The notes below the pieces were generated by a model. It was given only the letters and a program-made list of their open reading frames with translations. It did not search any database and had not been told where the DNA came from. The translations under genes were made by a program, and so were the position numbers. From Chloroflexota bacterium (GTDB lineage: Bacteria; Chloroflexota; UBA5177; JANWHV01), in the NCBI GenBank assembly GCA_025450375.1, contig JANWHO010000173.1, positions 1-7,575 of the forward strand: 7,575 nt of DNA, in the 5' to 3' direction. This document shows positions 5,960 through 7,575 of this stretch, piece by piece. Each line of letters starts with the position of its first letter. Position 1 is the first letter of the stretch.

Positions 5960-6709
5960 CTAGAGGTTGGCGGCCAATCTCCGTTCGGGGAGGAAGAAGC
6001 GATCGTCGGGGATTCCCAGTTCGGCGATCAGGCGGCGTGGATAGTCGATGGCGCCAATCGCCTCTGGTCCATGGCCGTCGCTGGCCACCGCGAAGCGGGC
6101 GCCGGCGGCCAGCAGTTCCCGGACTAACTCGGGCATGGGCGCCTTATAGCGGGTGCTGATCTCCAGGGCGATCCCGGTCTCCACCGCTACATCGACGATC
6201 TCCTTCCGAAACTCCGATGTCCAGAGAGCGTCCTGACCCTCGCGCGGAAGATCGGGGAGGTAGGTGGGATGACCGATCATGGCGGGGATGCCGGAGCGGA
6301 GACCGCGGGCGAACTGGGCCACCGCGCACTCCATGTAGCGGCGTAGGGAGGCGGGCGATTGCACGTCCGGCTTTACCCGATCGCCGTTCTCGTCTACCAC
6401 CATGTGCATGGAGCCGACGCAATAATCGAGCCGGGCCCGGTGCTCCACCGTAATCGGTTGCTCCTGCCCAAGATCCAGTTCCACGGCTCGGTAGACGGGA
6501 AACTGCTCCAGGGCATCAAGGTAGCGGCCGAGCGTCTCGTCGCCCTTCATGCCGAAGTGGGTGGAATAGTGGTCGCTGATCGCGATGTCGAAGCCGATCC
6601 GTTGAGCGGTGAGGACCATGGTCTTCACGTCGGCGCGGCCATCGGAAAATCTGGAATGCAAGTGTAGGTCGGATCGCACGTGGCGGGGAATGGCGGTAGT
6701 CTCGGTCAC
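5960..6709 (-). CDS. PHP-domain metal-dependent phosphoesterase/hydrolase
   Basis: This 249-residue protein is a complete PHP domain, related to histidinol-phosphatase and PolX/YcdX-type hydrolases. The metal-binding pattern is fully present: DLHLHSRFSDG (14-24, ligands H16 and H18), ISDH (H47), VELDLG (E77), GSMHM (H102), GHPTYL (H147), EIST (E183) and ASDGHGPE (D211, H213). Such enzymes form a distorted TIM barrel with a di- or trinuclear metal site and cleave phosphate esters in the cytosol. The substrate cannot be read from sequence, and no histidine-biosynthesis neighbours support a histidinol-phosphatase role. The start is a GTG at 6709, chosen because GGAGG lies 4 nt before it and the PHP motif begins at the usual distance. 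It appears monocistronic: the next gene on - is more than 250 bp downstream. Confidence 0.9.
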   Translation of the reverse strand: MTETTAIPRHVRSDLHLHSRFSDGRADVKTMVLTAQRIGFDIAISDHYSTHFGMKGDETLGRYLDALEQFPVYRAVELDLGQEQPITVEHRARLDYCVGSMHMVVDENGDRVKPDVQSPASLRRYMECAVAQFARGLRSGIPAMIGHPTYLPDLPREGQDALWTSEFRKEIVDVAVETGIALEISTRYKAPMPELVRELLAAGARFAVASDGHGPEAIGAIDYPRRLIAELGIPDDRFFLPERRLAANL

Positions 6710-6733
6710 GAATCCTCCGGGTGGCGTTGTTCA

Positions 6734-6750
6734 TCGCCGGTACCCGGCGA
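6734..6750. other. Hairpin in the PHP gene leader
   Basis: TCGCCG-GTACC-CGGCGA is a perfect 6-bp stem with a 5-nt loop, 24 nt upstream of the GTG start of the PHP gene. On - it would lie in the 5' leader if transcription starts further up. There is no T-run, and no known riboswitch is recognised. Confidence 0.25.
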
Positions 6751-6817
6751 CCCGTTCTTTCCACTCTCTAGGATGCAGGATTTTGACTCGAACCGGCCAG
6801 CGGGGGCACTGGTACTA

Positions 6818-6834
6818 GCCCGGTCCCGCCGGGC
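6818..6834. other. GC hairpin GCCCGG-TCCCG-CCGGGC
   Basis: A perfect 6-bp all-GC stem with a 5-nt loop lies in the noncoding stretch between the PHP gene and the 25-residue microprotein gene (6710-6936). It has no T-run on either side. The stretch holds no other element I can support; a TTGACT at 6784-6789 has no matching -10 at 16-18 bp. Confidence 0.2.
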
Positions 6835-6936
6835 GGCAGGTCGAAAGGTTGATACGCCCCGATATGGACGATGCGATAGTGGATCCAGGGCCCGTAGTTT
6901 ACCTTCCATGGCCCAAGTATAGAGGAGGAATGAATA

Positions 6937-7014
6937 ATGTGGACCATCGTGGTGGTGATAATCCTTCTTGCTATCGTAGGTTTGGCCGTGTTTCTCTGGA
7001 GTTCCGTGTTCTAG
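6937..7014 (+). CDS. Hypothetical 25-residue single-helix membrane microprotein
   Basis: ATG at 6937 opens a 26-codon frame ending in TAG (7012-7014). GAGGAGG (6922-6928) lies 8 nt before it, close to ideal. The product is almost entirely one hydrophobic helix: MWTIVVVIILLAIVGLAV, then FLW and a short SSVF end. Membrane insertion is near certain if it is made. A perfect hairpin begins 6 nt after the stop. A competing ATG at 6930 in another frame is only 1 nt from the ribosome binding site, so it would initiate poorly, and its frame encodes polar, unremarkable sequence. Comparable single-helix peptides serve as small subunits or regulators of membrane complexes, but nothing here names a partner. 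Confidence 0.5.
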   Translation: MWTIVVVIILLAIVGLAVFLWSSVF

Positions 7015-7020
7015 CGATCA

Positions 7021-7035
7021 AGGGCCGAGGGCCCT
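7021..7035 (+). terminator. Hairpin just after the 25-residue microprotein
   Basis: AGGGCC-GAG-GGCCCT is a perfect 6-bp stem with a 3-nt loop, starting 7 nt past the stop codon. ACCACTCG follows, so there is no T-run. It may end or stabilise the short transcript. Confidence 0.3.
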
Positions 7036-7067
7036 ACCACTCGATAGAGACCGCGCGATCCGGGATT

Positions 7068-7081
7068 GAATCGACCGATTC
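7068..7081 (-). terminator. Small inverted repeat after the MFS remnant
   Basis: GAATCG-AC-CGATTC is a perfect inverted repeat, flanked by GGG and CCC, 9 nt beyond the stop of the - strand MFS fragment. It could be the old terminator of that gene; there is no T-run. Confidence 0.25.
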
Positions 7082-7090
7082 CCCGTACCC

Positions 7091-7369
7091 TTAGGTGCCG
7101 GATCGGCTCGGTTCCGCTCGTGGTGCGTAGCGCAGCCCGGTGATGCACGCTATCAAGGCCGGCGCGGCGATCGCGATCGCGAATACTCCATGCGCGCTCG
7201 GCGCGCCGACCGCCAGTGAGAGTAGACCGACCCCGATTACCGGCAGCGAGTTGGCGGAATAGCAGACCAGCAAATAACTCGACACGACATCGGCCCGCTG
7301 TTCCTCGGGCGCGATCCGGTTGATGATCCGCGGGCTTCCACAATATCCTCTTGCCATCGCCGCGCCTCC
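7091..7369 (-). pseudogene. MFS transporter, C-terminal fragment
   Basis: About 92 codons of an MFS exporter C-terminus end at TAA 7091-7093. Reading on -: a degenerate GGAAMARGYCGSP stretch, where intact relatives usually have GYRGSL; then INRIAPEEQRADVVSSYLLVCY, a conserved loop and helix; then SLPVIGVGLLSLAVG, VFAIAIAAPALIACITGLRY and a short polar tail. This covers roughly the last three helices. Upstream (above about 7370) MFS similarity stops and the opposite strand becomes transposase, so the first nine or so helices are missing. The ATG at 7357 is internal and has no ribosome binding site worth the name. The fragment is not expected to be functional. It is a relative of the broken MFS gene at the left edge but not a copy of it. 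Confidence 0.8.
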
Positions 7370-7371
7370 GT

Positions 7372-7575
7372 ATGCACGCCCGCCCCGCCATTGAGGCCAC
7401 CCTCTCCGAGTTGGTCCGCCGCCACGGGCTGCGGCGGCATCGCTACCGGGGCGCCCGCAAACGGCACCTGGAGAACCGCCTCAAAGCCGCCGCCTGCAAC
7501 CTCAAGCGGTTGGCCCGCGCCCTCGCGGCCCGGCTCCGCACGGCGGGTGCCCCCGCGCCACCCCTCGCGGTGGCC
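7372..7575 (+). mobile_element. IS transposase C-terminal fragment (DDE, IS1182-like), runs off the window
   Basis: From about 7372 frame 1 encodes HARPAIEATLSELVRRHGL, RRHRYRGARKRHLENRL, then KAAACNLKRLARALAARL. This is the characteristic end of a DDE transposase: the glutamate in AIEA is the likely last catalytic acid, followed by the HGLRR-RYRG arm and the N-LKRL helix. Assignment to an IS1182-like family rests on these motifs alone. The N-terminal two-thirds are missing, because the frame upstream of 7372 is only MFS antisense and a stop lies at 7324-7326. The gene continues beyond the right edge, so its end and the inverted repeat of the element are not seen. Confidence 0.7.

Noticed and set aside
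5211..5963. 250-codon + strand frame
   Set aside because: It overlaps the regulator C-terminus in another frame and is antisense to the signal-peptide gene; its composition is Gly/Arg-rich with no motif.
6915..6930. TATAGA (6919-6924) as a -10 box for the microprotein
   Set aside because: It would start transcription at or beyond the ribosome binding site, and no good -35 lies 16-18 bp upstream.
1..7575. CRISPR array, tRNA, rRNA or classical intrinsic terminators with T-runs
   Set aside because: No regularly spaced repeats, no cloverleaf-like or rRNA-like segments, and none of the hairpins is followed by a run of T.

Overview
The window is GC-rich and densely coding. It most resembles a bacterial chromosome of the phylum Chloroflexota, possibly a Thermomicrobia/Sphaerobacter-type organism. 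The signs are a giant SARP-like BTAD/NB-ARC/TPR regulator, a DUF5317 membrane protein, a DUF1330 protein and MFS exporters of the kind common there. The taxonomic call is an inference from protein style, not from a marker gene.

Layout. Positions 1-373 hold the decayed C-terminal half of an MFS transporter on +; a large internal deletion has fused an early transmembrane helix, out of frame, to the last ones. A 95-residue DUF1330 protein follows on + (565-852), with a strong ribosome binding site. It converges on a DUF5317 membrane protein on - (1065-1739). Upstream of DUF5317 lie a perfect 43-bp hairpin (1792-1834) and an overlooked 44-codon membrane microprotein gene on - (1861-1995). The divergent intergenic region 1996-2208 carries an exact tandem 11-bp repeat, a consensus -35 box on - and a second pair of direct repeats. 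It then leads into the 1090-residue regulator on + (2209-5481).

The regulator gene ends tail-to-tail with a small predicted secreted, histidine-containing protein on - (5478-5699); the two stop codons overlap. The noncoding stretch 5700-5959 contains two perfect palindromes that look like operators. A PHP-domain metallohydrolase follows on - (5960-6709), then a second noncoding stretch with GC-rich hairpins, and a 25-residue single-helix microprotein on + (6937-7014) with an excellent ribosome binding site.

The right edge (7091-7575) is a rearrangement scar. The C-terminal end of another MFS transporter on - and the C-terminal end of an IS transposase on + are both cut at about position 7370. 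The window therefore looks like an accessory region shaped by deletion and transposition. Its most interesting intact unit is the regulator with its divergent, repeat-bearing control region facing a membrane microprotein. No tRNA, rRNA or CRISPR array was seen.
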